DNA of 64,000 nucleotides from Asparagopsis taxiformis (GCA_030407315.1 JALQPE010002363.1:1-64000); one strand, 5' to 3'; numbered from the stretch's first letter, positions 44,800-56,100 are shown. The notes: generated from the letters alone by a model not told the origin. Numbers and translations are program-made.

Positions 44800-47033
44800 C
44801 CTGGTAACCAGGTACAAGGATTTTATCAGTGCTGCAGAAAAGGTGTACTCCATGTGTGAAGCAAGTTCACTTCCTGTCTGCGATTCTCTCCGCAATATGG
44901 CCAGATCCGCCTCAGAAATTCGAGAGACGTTTTTATCTGAAGGCTACATAGGTTCTCCTCTATAGAGGAGAGCAGTTATACCCACAACCGATGATCTTGA
45001 GGGCGAGAAAACTGTTCACGCGGTTTGATGCACTCTTAAACAAATTTTTGATACCCCGGAGGTACTCTATGCAAATTTAGAGGCAGACTATATCTACTGC
45101 GTCGCTGAACGATATTCTCTCGCTGCAGATAATTATCGTAAACTCACTAATACAGAAGTAATTGAATGCATTGCAAGTCTATTTGCAGAATGTAGGTGGA
45201 AACAAGTTGAAGTCGTTTTGGCGGCCTCTTCGAATCGCTCACTCGCAAAGTTGGATAGCATAGCAGTTGTAAGCGACAAGAGTAGCATTCTAGTGTTTCA
45301 ATCCTTCGGTTTGTGATAGTTTGCTTTATTCAAATATATTCTACGGGACATTTGCGCAACATGGTGGGAAGTGGCTCTTGCAATGGTACAGGACAGAGAT
45401 GCATTCTTGGACAGGGTCGTCCGGAAGCTAATCGATGCCATTCCAGGCAGTGAACTGGGAATTCACACTTTAGGAAATCGGCTGCATTCATTCAACTCGA
45501 TCAATGGCATGATACAATCTGAACTCAAGGCACTACAAAAGGCGCGAATGTGACTTTCAAACACGTGTTTGAGAGTGTACACTCTTTAGCCTTCCTGGAT
45601 CTGTTTAACCTTCTGCGGCAGACGTGGTGGAATCAGGTCTTTGTTCAAAGTGCCGTGAAAATGGTACTGGGCCAACATGCAAACATTACCGTTCTGAATA
45701 CTGCAGTATCCATGGTTCAGTAACCATGGTTCACCGAAGTGGAAAGGCGAATGCATTCATTGAGGGAGAATGAAAATTATGAGATAATTGAGCTAGATGA
45801 GAACGGTGAGATTAATGAAAGCGAGGAACGGGAAGAAGAACGGGTCCGCAACATAACGCAAGTATACAGTTTCAAGGAGCAGTACAAACGATTTTGCTGC
45901 TGCTGGCTTCGATTATTCCCAAGTTTGGAAGTCCAGGTGTCCAAAATGGCATGGAAGAATGGCTCGCCGACTTCAACCAATTGAAGAAGGAGCACGGTTG
46001 TGCCAAGGAGGTGTTTGAAGCCGAGCGTACATTATTGGCTAGAATGGACGAAGTGAACATGTCTTCGAAGAGAAGTACGCTCCTGGACGGAGACGAAGAT
46101 ACGATGCGCCTGACATAATATGACCTACTACATCATTTCACCCTATCAACCCTACCTGCGCGCAATTTCGAGTTCTCCAACGGCAAAGCGGTAGCAGAAG
46201 TAGATTTTGGAGCCAAACGAGGAATTCTGGTTTACCTGTGATCACTACAGAAAGCGGCAAAGGGATCTGAAGGCGAATCGGCCAAAGTGGTGATGAGTGC
46301 TGAGATAAGGCATTGTGCTGTTTGTATGGCCGAGTTTAATATGGAACAGATGCGAACTACGTTGTTTGTGTGTGGTCATGCATTTTGGTGCGACTGCACA
46401 TTAATGATGATTAAGAAACAGGAGTTGCGAACGAGAGTACAGAGCATTGCTTGTACGACGTGTCGTGTACGTTGCCCTGTAGATGAAATTAGTTTTACTG
46501 TTCCTGGTGGACTTGGAAAAAGGAAAGGTCATGGTAGTGGGCTGCCGCCGTCACCCGGTTCACAAGAAGAGGAAGACATAGACGCTTTGATCTCGCCAAG
46601 TCGAAAACGACAAAAGGCGGAGACGACTAGCGGTGAACGGAAGTCAATTTTTTATGACAGCAAAGCTGCGGTGCGCGGCTTTGTTGGAGCTAAAGCAAGT
46701 CCTATTATCCGATTGCTGCGCGGCATATGGCAAGTGGACGCTACGCGGAAAGTTACGGTATTCTCCGAGTGGCAAAGCGTGCTGCAAATGATCTCGACAG
46801 CACTCGAAACGAACGGTATCACGCATTTGAATGGGGCGCTTGAGAAAGGTCCTATGGTGTTTGCGAAGATGGTGGACAAGTTCAAATCAAGCATAGATTT
46901 CAACGTTCTTTTACTACCTCTGCATCGTGCAGGTGCTGGTCTCAATCTTACAGAAGCGAGTCATGTGGTGTTGGTGGAGCCGAGTATGAATATATCTTTG
47001 GAAGCGCAGGCTGGAAGAGACGAGTCTTGCTAG
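44800..47033 (+). pseudogene. SHPRH-like RING/SNF2 helicase E3 ligase, C-terminal pseudogene
   Basis: SHPRH proteins are SNF2 ATPases with an embedded RING that ubiquitinate PCNA during DNA-damage tolerance. Seen in order: WEVALAMVQDRDAFLDRVVR (about 45367), LLARMDEVNMSSKRS (about 46030), a RING finger from 46309 (CAVCMAEF, VCGHAFWCDC, CTTCRVRCP), and the SNF2 C-terminal helicase lobe (KVTVFSEWQSVLQMI, LLPLHRAGAGLNLTEASHVV, VEPSMNISLEAQAGR). The last piece, 46287-47033, is open for 248 aa, but upstream parts are broken by stops and the conserved arginine-finger motif after EAQA is lost. The N-terminal ATPase lobe is absent. Satellite blocks lie immediately on both sides (to 44770 and from 47045). 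Confidence 0.75.
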
Positions 47034-47044
47034 GCATAGTGTAG

Positions 47045-47430
47045 CTGGGATCGTCCTGAGTCTGGTGAAAATAATACCGGGTATAGTTCCTGGGATCCAA
47101 TGTCCAGGTGCAATGCACTCATTGGTCGGCAGAGCTGGCTGCTGTGCCGCCAATCAGTGCACTGCACCTGGTTTGGTGATTTGAAAATAATACCGGGTAT
47201 AGTTTCTGGGTTTCAATGTCCAGGTGTAGTGCGCTTATTGGCCACACCGCAACCATCTCATCCCGCCGATGATTGCAATGCACCTGGTTTGGCTAAGTGA
47301 AAGTAACCTAATACCGGGTATAGTTCCTGGGTTCCGATGGACAGGTGCACTGCGCTCATTGGTATGCTAGGCTGGCTGCTGTGCCGCTAATGAGTGTACT
47401 ACACCTGATTTGGTGTTTGGAGAAGTAATT
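47045..47430 (+). repeat. Palindromic satellite, block 3 (divergent subtype, about 3 units)
   Basis: Units of about 120 bp with AATACCGGGTATAGTTCCTGG, CAGGTGCA and CTCATTGG followed by the inverted TGCACCTGGTTTGG. Same period and architecture as block 2 but a different sequence subfamily. Confidence 0.75.
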
Positions 47431-49399
47431 GTTATTTTTGGGTTCCTATGACTAGCTGCATACAGCAGGTCATTTGCTGATAGCTGATCTCTTTGTTGTC
47501 AAAAAAATCTAAGCGCATGCATGTATGTTCTCGTATTGCGCTTGCGCAGAGTATCATCTCCACAGTCGCAGGCAGCACAATACTATGCGGGTAATGAGTC
47601 GAAAACCCGTAGAAACGAACAGAGCCAAAGCTATGATCCCATCTCTGTCGGCCATGATTATAGGTCTCAAATGAAACGATATTCATTCTGTCGATTTTCT
47701 ACAAAGATAAAACAGAAGAATTTGTTTTATTTTATCTCTCTTTCGCACCATGGTGATTTTGAAACAGCACAGCCTTGCAGTAGTGTCACTGTTTGGTCAG
47801 GCCACTAATTTGAAGGAGAGAGCACTTTCTCGCGCTACAATAGCGTTGAGATTCATTCTCCAGGGAGTATGAACGCTGCTATTCATCAAAGATGGACAAT
47901 TTTTCCTCTAAATTCACAACTGTTCTCAATTGCACTTAGTACGCAGTCATCTCAAAACCGTCACTTCCCGCATTCACAATAGGTCATTTTGGTTTGTTGA
48001 ACTAATTGCTAGTCTCCAAGGGATCACTAGGCAGACCGCCAAAGCCCACCTCGCAGCTCCCACCAATAGTGCACGGATTATTGACTATCAGCTACAACTA
48101 ACTATTACTGTTTTATATCTCTTTAACCTTCAATGACTACAACTGCGCGCAATCCGACGCACTTTCTCAAATTTCAGCTTCCCCACACGCACTCAAGACT
48201 GCCGGACCTTCTTTATAGCTTCCAGCGCTGTTTCCGCAACAAGTTTCGCCGACACAACGAGAGTTGAAATTGAGTTACTGTTAAGATTGTTCAATACCTC
48301 CCTATAATTCAACCACATTCTGCACGCGGACGGAATCTTTTCGATTCAGTATTGAATACACAGTGCGATCAAAATTGCTCAAATTCTGTTTCTTCTTCGG
48401 TATACGCCTGGGCATCAGCACCAAGAATTTTAGGTTGGTTTTAAGGGGCCTGATTTCAATTACTGTTAATTTCCCGCGTCCAGAAAATTTGACAGATCAT
48501 CCGCTGCCAAATCATCTGCCACATCATCGTCTGCCAAATCATCTGCCTTCCAGTTACGACGAGTTCATCATGGGTGGATGAGCTGTCTATTTAAGGCTGT
48601 TGATGCGCGACGTATAGGACCATTTCATCATCCGGGTATCATGAAGATGACAGGTAAGGCTGGTATGTTGTCGTAGAGGTATCTTTCCCCTTCCTCTTTT
48701 CTTTCCACATGTTTTCCATGGAAGATAGTGCACTAACCATGAGTATCGTTCTTCGCTGATCCTATTGTAGTCTATTGATTGGAAATGCTTCTGGCATAGG
48801 TATTGCTTGCAGGGTGGAATGACGAAAGCTTGCAAGCTTTCATCATTCCAACCTACAACCAATACCTTTGCTTGCAAAAATAGTTCAATGATGGTAAGTT
48901 TGTTCATTCCATTCATACTCATGTTCTTCTCATCCTTTACAATACTTTTCTATATCCGATTGCTAACCTGTTGCAAATCATCTGTAATGGTGTTTATTTC
49001 CATCCTGTCTGAACATCGCATGTAGTTTTGAAACAGCAAGGAACTCGATTTGCTTGCACAATAGTCCTGGATGTAGAGATAGTAAGATTTTAGATACGAT
49101 AGTTCGATTTGATGAGTAGTCTAGTCTAATGATAGATCTATCATGCCTGAAGGAATGTTTCAGTTCGAACTGAAACATTCCCTCAGGCATCTTTGTCCTT
49201 GCTACATAAAAATTCTGACATCCTTTTAGATCACACTTGGTTATCCCTATACATTTCTATGAAGACCACCGAGAGAGATACTCCATTCTGCCCGACATTT
49301 CGTAGCCAGATGCCTGAACATGCGGCTGGAATGGCATTTCCACCTCATTCTATCGTCCTGAACATCAATTGTAGGCACTAGAAAGTATTACCCTAGGCA
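47431..49399. other. Non-coding stretch with two long palindromes
   Basis: No supportable gene. 48515-48560 has a short CATC(A/C)TCTGCC-type tandem repeat. A 36-bp palindrome with one mismatched pair is at 48815-48850 (arms GGAATGACGAAAGCTTG) and a 48-bp one at 49143-49190 (arms GAATGTTTCAGTTCGAAC). Confidence 0.5.
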
Positions 49400-50580
49400 T
49401 CATATTCTACTACTTTCCCGTTCTGCCCGAGTCAGTACCGCCAGGCACTACAATTTACTGGTTCAGTATAGACTTCCCGGCAGTAAATTGTACTGTCTCA
49501 AGCACTAGTTCCAGGTAGTGAAATGTACTGCCACAGGTAGCACTTCCAGGTAGTACACTGCACTGCCACAGGCAGTAACTGGTACTGTCCTATGCCCCTG
49601 TCGAGTACCACACTATCAGACAGTACTTTACGCTGATCTGGACAGCTCTATAATACATCAAAATCTACTACTTTTTGTAGTGCTGTGGGGCAGCAATTCA
49701 CATATCCTGGAGCAGTACAGCGTGGCAGTGATTTACACATACGCAAGTAGTAGAGCACGGCAGCACTTTCCACCACGGCAAGTAGCACGGTACGGTAGCA
49801 CTTTTCGTATCATAAAGCAGTACTACCAGGCAGCTTTTCCCAGAGACTATCAGCACCTCATTTCATTGCTTTCACACATTTCGTCAGACATCATAATTTA
49901 CTGTCCCCACTCGCTTCCACAGGCAGTAGAATACACAGCCTCGAAGCATGTCTGCTGTCATCATATTCCACTGCATTACTCTACTGCCAGAACATAGACT
50001 TGTCACTACCTGTAAGTACAAAAAAAAGCAGCACCACACAGCAGCAGAAATTACTGCTTTGTCCAATAATAGAATACAGTACATTTCTCTGCCTCTGCCA
50101 TGACTTGCAGGCAGTATCATACAGTACATCGGGGCACTACCTAAATATAGCAAAATGTGCTGCCGTCATTCGGGCCCGCAGCCAGCACAGCACGCTGCCG
50201 GAAACACTAGCTTCTACTGCCACACGGTGCATCCCACGCCACCAAATAGTACTGCCGTGGGCCATATTCCTGGACAGCATATTTTACTCCCTCCCCGTGC
50301 TGCCCAAGTCAGCACAATATACTACTTTATTTTACAGGCCAATGTAGCACAAATCACTGCCAGAAAGACAATCTAAATCCAGCAACTATCACTGCCTCCC
50401 ACCACTGCCTCACGTCATACATCCAGGCAGTACTTTCTACTGCCGTCGGCAGCACATGGCCACTGCCTCCGGGCAGTGCACTGTACTGCCGGCAAGTAGG
50501 GCATTAATTTATATTTTTACAGTACTAAATTTTACTGCCTCAGGCAGTAAATTTTACTGCCGTACAGTACTGCCCCAGCC
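49400..50580. repeat. Right ACTGCC/GGCAGT motif array
   Basis: Dozens of ACTGCC or GGCAGT motifs, densest at 49430-49620 and 50380-50580, where palindromic arrangements occur (TTTACTGCCTCAGGCAGTAA). The array overlaps the last 26 bases of the ParB-like gene (stop at 50554). It mirrors the left array at 35530-35880 and fits transposase-binding subterminal repeats. Confidence 0.7.
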
Positions 50581-52074
50581 CGATTTCAGACACAGTAGTG
50601 CAGTCTGGATGCTAGAGTCATCTGCATTTGAAGTTTGCAAATCTTCTGCATCTTCGTCTGAAGCACTAGGTGCACACTTCGGGCCTGGTTCCTGTGGTTC
50701 CTGAGTCTCGGCAGGGTTTTGATGCAGTGAAGGTTCTGATGAGTTGAGTTCATTACCTGATTCGATGTTTCCCTGAGGATCGCATTTTTCTCGGAGAACA
50801 CGGCTTTGTGTATCCATATACTTCTTCATCATCCAATCGAACTGAGATGGACATGCACTCTTGAATACCTTGAGCAATGAAGGAAGTATGTCAATGTCAT
50901 TTCCAGCGTTACTGAGTACCTCTTCATCGAGAACAAACGTACGAAGAAGATTTTTCTGAATTACTTCCAGGTCTTTCGGCCATACATCGGAACCCAGGAA
51001 GCGTTGAAACTTCTCGGCCTCAAGACGAGCAGCTTTGGCTGCTACAACTTGTTTTTGCATGAAAGCCGCGGGGACAGTACGAAAGTTGTTCTGCTTGCAG
51101 TACATCTGCGCACGGTAAAGAGAATTGATTTGGTCCGCTTCAGTGGAGTTCATGAACGCAGAGGAGCCTTTGAGAGTATTCGTAGAGATCATATCTCTAT
51201 ACACTCTACAGTCAAGGGTTGGGAGTGGATTGAGTGAGCGTCCCTGCGATGATGCTCTCTGTTTCTCATAAGATCTCGCGAGCTCCGGGTGTTCCCCGTT
51301 CACCAATTCCCCAACCTTTTCCAGCACAATGCTAGATAGTTTCATAACACACCCAGCAAGCTGTCTCTGAGTGCTAGTCGACCTTCCATCCCCTCCTGCG
51401 TAAAAATCAGCGACTGCTGTTACGAATCCCTTAGGGATCCTAGAATCATCCAGACATCGCTCCCTTTTCAACGTATTACAGTCGTCATGAAGAGATTTCA
51501 TAAGGTCGAAAACTGTCGTTTTGATGATGTAAGAGTCCTCCTGAAGAGCGTTCCTTGCTCGAGCGTACGCACGAAGCTTATCTAAGGGTGATGGGTTTGT
51601 GCACAAAACAGTCCAAGAGAACCCAGCCCATTGCTCTGGTGACTTTTCCATCAAGCGCTGAAGAACAAGGAGGCGGTGAAAGCCATCTACGATTCCGAAC
51701 CAAGCCGCAAACTTTTGAACTTCCTTTTCTGCATCTTCGTTGTTCATTCCATGTTCCTCCATGAGATAGGATTTCGGATAACTGCGAAAAGCACCTTCAA
51801 GTTTAACAACGACAGCTTTGTTCCCGGCACTGCTTATTCCTCTCTCTATTATTCCATTTTGAGCCCCACTTCCGGTTGTGAAGCTGTGCTCTAGTCTATC
51901 GAGGCCTGAAGGAGATATGTGGCGAACTTTTGTGAGAGGCACGCATGATCTTGGGTCTACCTGAATGATTCTTGCACCTTCTTCTATGTCGCCAAATAGG
52001 ATTTGAACACGCTGGATTTTCATGGGTGGAACATCTTTCTCACTTTTTTTCCTTGGTGTAGACTTTCGCGGCAT
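50554..52074 (-). CDS. ParB-like domain protein, second family
   Basis: 506 aa from MPRKSTPRKKSEKD at 52074; the upstream frame lacks a better ATG. A basic N-terminus leads to a ParB/sulfiredoxin-like domain: conserved GIVDGFHRLLVLQRL with DGFHRL at 130-135, preceded by a strand-rich region (VDPRSCVPLTKVRHI). ParB-type domains bind DNA and hydrolyse CTP or act as nucleases in bacteria; in eukaryotes they are known mainly from mobile elements. The remaining 350 residues are helical (AYARARNALQEDSYI) and not assigned. It shares the DG-HRL motif but little else with the ParB/dioxygenase proteins. Divergently placed from the DUF7869 transposase, 1.4 kb apart. Confidence 0.65.
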   Translation of the reverse strand: MPRKSTPRKKSEKDVPPMKIQRVQILFGDIEEGARIIQVDPRSCVPLTKVRHISPSGLDRLEHSFTTGSGAQNGIIERGISSAGNKAVVVKLEGAFRSYPKSYLMEEHGMNNEDAEKEVQKFAAWFGIVDGFHRLLVLQRLMEKSPEQWAGFSWTVLCTNPSPLDKLRAYARARNALQEDSYIIKTTVFDLMKSLHDDCNTLKRERCLDDSRIPKGFVTAVADFYAGGDGRSTSTQRQLAGCVMKLSSIVLEKVGELVNGEHPELARSYEKQRASSQGRSLNPLPTLDCRVYRDMISTNTLKGSSAFMNSTEADQINSLYRAQMYCKQNNFRTVPAAFMQKQVVAAKAARLEAEKFQRFLGSDVWPKDLEVIQKNLLRTFVLDEEVLSNAGNDIDILPSLLKVFKSACPSQFDWMMKKYMDTQSRVLREKCDPQGNIESGNELNSSEPSLHQNPAETQEPQEPGPKCAPSASDEDAEDLQTSNADDSSIQTALLCLKSGWGSTVRQ

Positions 52075-53456
52075 TCTGCAACAAATCACAAACAACACTG
52101 CAATGCCTATGGAAGAGTCTCTGAACAGTCACACTTCATATATTGCCAATAGACCCAGCACTTCCGATAGATCAGTACCTATCTTCTCAAGATTAGTATT
52201 GCAAAGTCAGCGGAGCGAAAGGGATAGTGTTCAAACGCGTAGTTGGGATGATGAAAACAATGGATCGATTTTATACGCCGGCTAAAGAAGAATATTAAAG
52301 CTTCGATCTTCCATGAAATATTCAGCCGAGTGCAGCACAGTGGGAATGAAATCTATCACGATTTTCCTTGACAAGCGTCTAGTTTCATTGTGAAGAACCT
52401 ATCTATCGACCAATATTGAAAATGCCCTAGACATGACTTGTGTCATATATCGTGAGAACCTGTCATTTCATCTGTGCCAGCCGTACGTTTGGTTTAGAAA
52501 TTGTAGCTGACCTTTAATCAGAATGACTATTGGCCCTTGATTACACTGTACTGGTTACAATGCGTAGACCATACATGGAATTCTCCACCGTGTTAAAATG
52601 GCATCTTTCCATTGGTTGACGGAAACCGCCATGTGCTTCTCCAATCTCTTCATTTCGAAAATGCCCCAAAGATGGTAGCCGTTTGCTTCATTTGTAGCTG
52701 CTCCGCTGTAAAAACACTTTGAGGTATAAGATCACAGATGCTCACCAACTGCCACGAGACCACTTCAATTCAGAAACGTATTGATCCGTTCCTGTGAGCG
52801 AGTTTCCACATGCGCTCTAGACACATCACGTTTGACGTGTGGCCCGGGATGTTGGATTCTCATGAGAAACCACCATCCGTGGATAGCTCATCCCTCCACA
52901 GGCCTCAAATCTGATGAAATTGAATCTAACAGGATAAGAAGGCCTTGCCATCGAGAAATATCATTCTGCCTAATGTAACGAATTGGTTTTGAAACATATC
53001 CTTCTATTGAGAACCGAAAGTTTCTGGAGAGAGATGTTACAGTCCCGTACAAACTGCACGAAACATCACTAAAGCCACTGGTAGTGGGGAGCAAGACCAC
53101 TGAGTACACTCGGCCAGTACGTACGGTAAGTGGCGCCGAAAATTGGAATCAACTCGTTCAATGAGTTTCTCACTTCGCACCAGTCCGAATATCGCTGGAG
53201 CTGAACGGAACATTGAATATTAGTATGGATGATAGATGAAGTTATCGGCTTTCGGGGTATGCACGATGATGAACCTAACTCAAATCAATTTAACGTAACT
53301 GGAAATCCTCTGCCATCACTCCACATCTGCCACAGTCAGACATTGAACTCTTCAGGATTCACGGTTCAACTGAACCCAATTCACGTTTCTTCTACTAGTT
53401 GACGCGTCTCCCACTCCTCAAAATCTGGTCATTGTGTCATCATCACTGGTCTTTTC
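52075..53456. promoter_or_regulatory. Divergent intergenic region, ParB-like/transposase
   Basis: About 1.4 kb between two divergent starts and so presumably holds both promoters. No gene, repeat or clear core element recognised. TTGTTGCAG directly before the ParB-like ATG could be a splice acceptor of a 5' intron. Confidence 0.35.
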
Positions 53457-55850
53457 ATGTCATCCCTCTCAGATTCGGTTTGCATCAACTGCGATGAAGA
53501 TGAACCTGTACTGTCGAGTCCAATTCCTTCACATTTAAGGCTCTCTACTACATTTACCTCAATTGAAACTCCGGAATCGACGCACTTTTTGAATCATCTT
53601 CCTACATATCACCGAAATGGAAAGCCTACACCCTACCGATACTATATTTCTGGTATTTGTAAGCCTTTAAGTCCAAGTTTATCCAGGCGTCGTTACAAAT
53701 TGAAGGAAAGGACTCCACGAGCCGACTCGGTAAGTTCTCTAGAAAAATGGAGGCTGGAGCAGTCCCAGACAAGTCTCAACCCGTTCGAAATGAATAGAAC
53801 CTGCTGCGTGAAACTAGAATGCTTCCGACGAATTGCTACGAACGGTTCTTTCGGCTATACATTTGAAACATATAAGCGAATAATGGCAATGGAGCGAGAG
53901 GAAAGGAAACGGACTCTACTTTTGATGCCCAAGCCCGATGAAGGGCTATTCTATTTCAACAACGAGCGGGTTTGTGGAGAATTCCTTCGATTGGGTTTCG
54001 GGTTTTCTCGAACACTGCAGAGCTGCGTGAAAGGTACTTCATGTGCCCCTGCGTCTAGGTCCGTTGCAGCATTGCCAAGGGCTCCCCGCGAATTCTTATC
54101 CCATAAGGAATCTATTCTCATGTTTCTTGAATCACTTGCGGACACTACGGCACAAATTATGCCTGACAGAGACGAAAAGCACTTACCGGCATTCAAGAAA
54201 ACCGCAGTCTATGAGCAGTTTCGGGAGAATTATGAAGAATATGAAAGTGATGGTTCCGTTCGAGTACCTCCCTCGAAGAGCTACTTCTTTAACATATGGA
54301 AACGTCATTCTTCGCATATCAAAGTTAGAAAGCACCACAAGTTCACGACGTGCTCCGAGTGTAAGCTTCTAAGGTCTGAACTTGACAAGTGCGGTCTCAA
54401 TGAAATTCGTGCCAAGCCTCTTAGGGATCGTCAAAAGATTCATTATGAATACATTGCTAGAGAAAGGCTTGCATACTCTATGAAAGCAAAGATGGCCGCG
54501 AGAAACCCGAAATCTTACTGCTCATTCGTGATAGATGGTGCAGACCAATCCGCTTTTGGATTGCCGCATTTTGTCTTTAACACGAAATCTTCCAGGGGTG
54601 AGAAACTAAAGGTGAAGTTAATTGGCTCGCTAGAGCATGGCTCAGTGAACAACTTGACATTGTTTCTTCTCACTGAAGAGTTTGAAACTGGAGGGAATCA
54701 TATAATTGAAACAATACATCGAGTACTGCAGATGAAGTTCGATACTGGAGCACTACCAAAAACCCTATTTCTACAGCTTGACAACTGCACTAGGGAAAAT
54801 AAGAACCGGTATGTGATGGCTTATATCGAAACGTTAGTAAGCCGGGGTATCTTTGATGAAGTACAAGTCTCGTTCCTCCCAATCGGCCATACACACTCTG
54901 ACATTGACCAATGTTTCAGTCGAACTTCTCAAAGGTTGCGAACTAATGAAGCGTTGAATATGGAACAGATGATGGAGGAACTAAAAATGTGCTGCAATCC
55001 TGAATCTGTGGTTGTTCGGATGAAACATGTCGTAAACTTTTCGGGCTTGTGCATTCTCCAAGGATGCCTCCGAAAAATACCTCCATTCAGTCATTACCGG
55101 TTCTTCCGGTTCACCAGGACAGCTCTAGGAGGTCAGAGTTTTGAAGATGGAGTTCTTTCGAGCGGTAAAAAATGCGCTGTCCGCGTGGCCTGTCTGGATG
55201 ATTGGATTCCTCTTGATGAATCATCTCCTGAGACAGGCTTCATTAAATTTCCCCCAGACCTGAAGCTTACACCTGTTTCCAAACTTCGATCCCCTGATAA
55301 CGTAATAAGCATAAACAAGTGCTTGGAGTCATGCGAGGAAAGGATTTCGAATGCTTCTGTTCTTCGTTCGCTAAGAGAATTGAGAGACCAAGTTTATTGT
55401 GACCGAGATAATCCGTTCCATTGGGATCTGGCACACTCATTTGAGATGAACCAAACGCATATCCTGGATGATTCCGGAGAGGAAGACAATTGCAATTATA
55501 TTCATCCAGGTATTGGATTCGAGTACAACTCTGGTGAGATGGTGGCAGTTAAGACCTCATCATCAGATTGTCCATTTTGGGTTGCTGAGATTCTATCCAT
55601 CTCCCAGAGATCGGAGGATAACGTAATAACCAGGATCAAAATCAGATGGTACGAGCAGTACAGAAATGACACTGATATCTTCACTGCAAGATATGCTCCA
55701 AGCAATACAAAAATCGGGAAAAGAAATGTCCCTTTCATTCAGGAAATCAGTGTTCAGACAATATTGGTGAAGTTCGGACGGCTGAAGAGGGATAAAAGAA
55801 TTAGTGTAAAAGATGCCAAGAGCATCCGAAGCTCTCTTGGGGTTGCATGA
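53457..55850 (+). CDS. DUF7869-type transposase with C-terminal BAH/Tudor-like region
   Basis: 797 aa, single ORF from the ATG at 53457. The core matches the widespread eukaryotic DUF7869 proteins: VIDGADQSAFGLPH (D360), FLQLDNCTRENKNRYV (D442), FLPIGHTHSDIDQCFSR (D482), then KIPPFSHYRFFRF. The spaced acidic residues fit an RNase H-like catalytic site; the family is thought to be transposon-derived. A Cys pair (CSECKLLRSE) lies upstream. The C-terminal 120 residues (SGEMVAVKTS, FWVAEILSIS, IKIRWYEQYR) look like a BAH or Tudor-type chromatin-reading fold. The frame ends at TGA 54 bp before the inverted-duplication breakpoint; the +1 frame leads into the PHD-like remnant. Confidence 0.7.
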   Translation: MSSLSDSVCINCDEDEPVLSSPIPSHLRLSTTFTSIETPESTHFLNHLPTYHRNGKPTPYRYYISGICKPLSPSLSRRRYKLKERTPRADSVSSLEKWRLEQSQTSLNPFEMNRTCCVKLECFRRIATNGSFGYTFETYKRIMAMEREERKRTLLLMPKPDEGLFYFNNERVCGEFLRLGFGFSRTLQSCVKGTSCAPASRSVAALPRAPREFLSHKESILMFLESLADTTAQIMPDRDEKHLPAFKKTAVYEQFRENYEEYESDGSVRVPPSKSYFFNIWKRHSSHIKVRKHHKFTTCSECKLLRSELDKCGLNEIRAKPLRDRQKIHYEYIARERLAYSMKAKMAARNPKSYCSFVIDGADQSAFGLPHFVFNTKSSRGEKLKVKLIGSLEHGSVNNLTLFLLTEEFETGGNHIIETIHRVLQMKFDTGALPKTLFLQLDNCTRENKNRYVMAYIETLVSRGIFDEVQVSFLPIGHTHSDIDQCFSRTSQRLRTNEALNMEQMMEELKMCCNPESVVVRMKHVVNFSGLCILQGCLRKIPPFSHYRFFRFTRTALGGQSFEDGVLSSGKKCAVRVACLDDWIPLDESSPETGFIKFPPDLKLTPVSKLRSPDNVISINKCLESCEERISNASVLRSLRELRDQVYCDRDNPFHWDLAHSFEMNQTHILDDSGEEDNCNYIHPGIGFEYNSGEMVAVKTSSSDCPFWVAEILSISQRSEDNVITRIKIRWYEQYRNDTDIFTARYAPSNTKIGKRNVPFIQEISVQTILVKFGRLKRDKRISVKDAKSIRSSLGVA

Positions 55851-56100
55851 CAGTTTCATGGGCTCCCCAGGAAATGAAACCCACCTTGAATTACCATCAC
55901 CGGGAAAGTCCGTGATATGTGCATCAGGACCGTTATGTATCCTCGCAAATAACCCTGATGCTCAACGGCCCGAGCGCCTACTCACTGTTTGCACAAAGTG
56001 CCGAAAAAAGGTGCATGACTTATGCAGTGGAGGCGAGACAAATGAGCGAATCTGTGCTGTTTGTGCAAACATGCAACAGAAGAGTACACAAGCAAAATAG
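55813..56100 (+). pseudogene. PHD-like finger, 3' remnant of the methyltransferase-PHD gene
   Basis: From 55904 this is the exact inverted copy of the end of the gene at 10097-11430 (LTVCTKCRKKVHDLCSGG, ICAVC). The 5' 30 codons (to SPGK) are not from that gene: they read through the end of the DUF7869 ORF in another frame. So the duplication breakpoint has placed the finger just behind the transposase. A fused product would need a +1 shift near the transposase stop. Confidence 0.6.

Larger units (their letters stand above)
35520..50580. mobile_element. Candidate 15-kb element bounded by ACTGCC motif arrays, carrying host gene remnants
   Basis: Both ends are arrays of ACTGCC/GGCAGT sites, with AAATTTACTGCCTGAGGCAG near the left end and its inverted equivalent near 50540. 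Between them lie one intact unknown ORF and pseudogene fragments of ALG12, a glycosyltransferase and SHPRH, plus satellites. I saw no transposase inside; the DUF7869 transposase lies just outside at 53457. Whether the ends define this unit or a larger one reaching 55904 is unclear. Confidence 0.4.

Noticed and set aside
43820..44807. Several overlapping ORFs of about 100-160 aa on both strands with repeated QCCTWHLVW-like peptides
   Set aside because: They are translations of the 118-bp satellite, whose unit length near a multiple of three keeps frames open.
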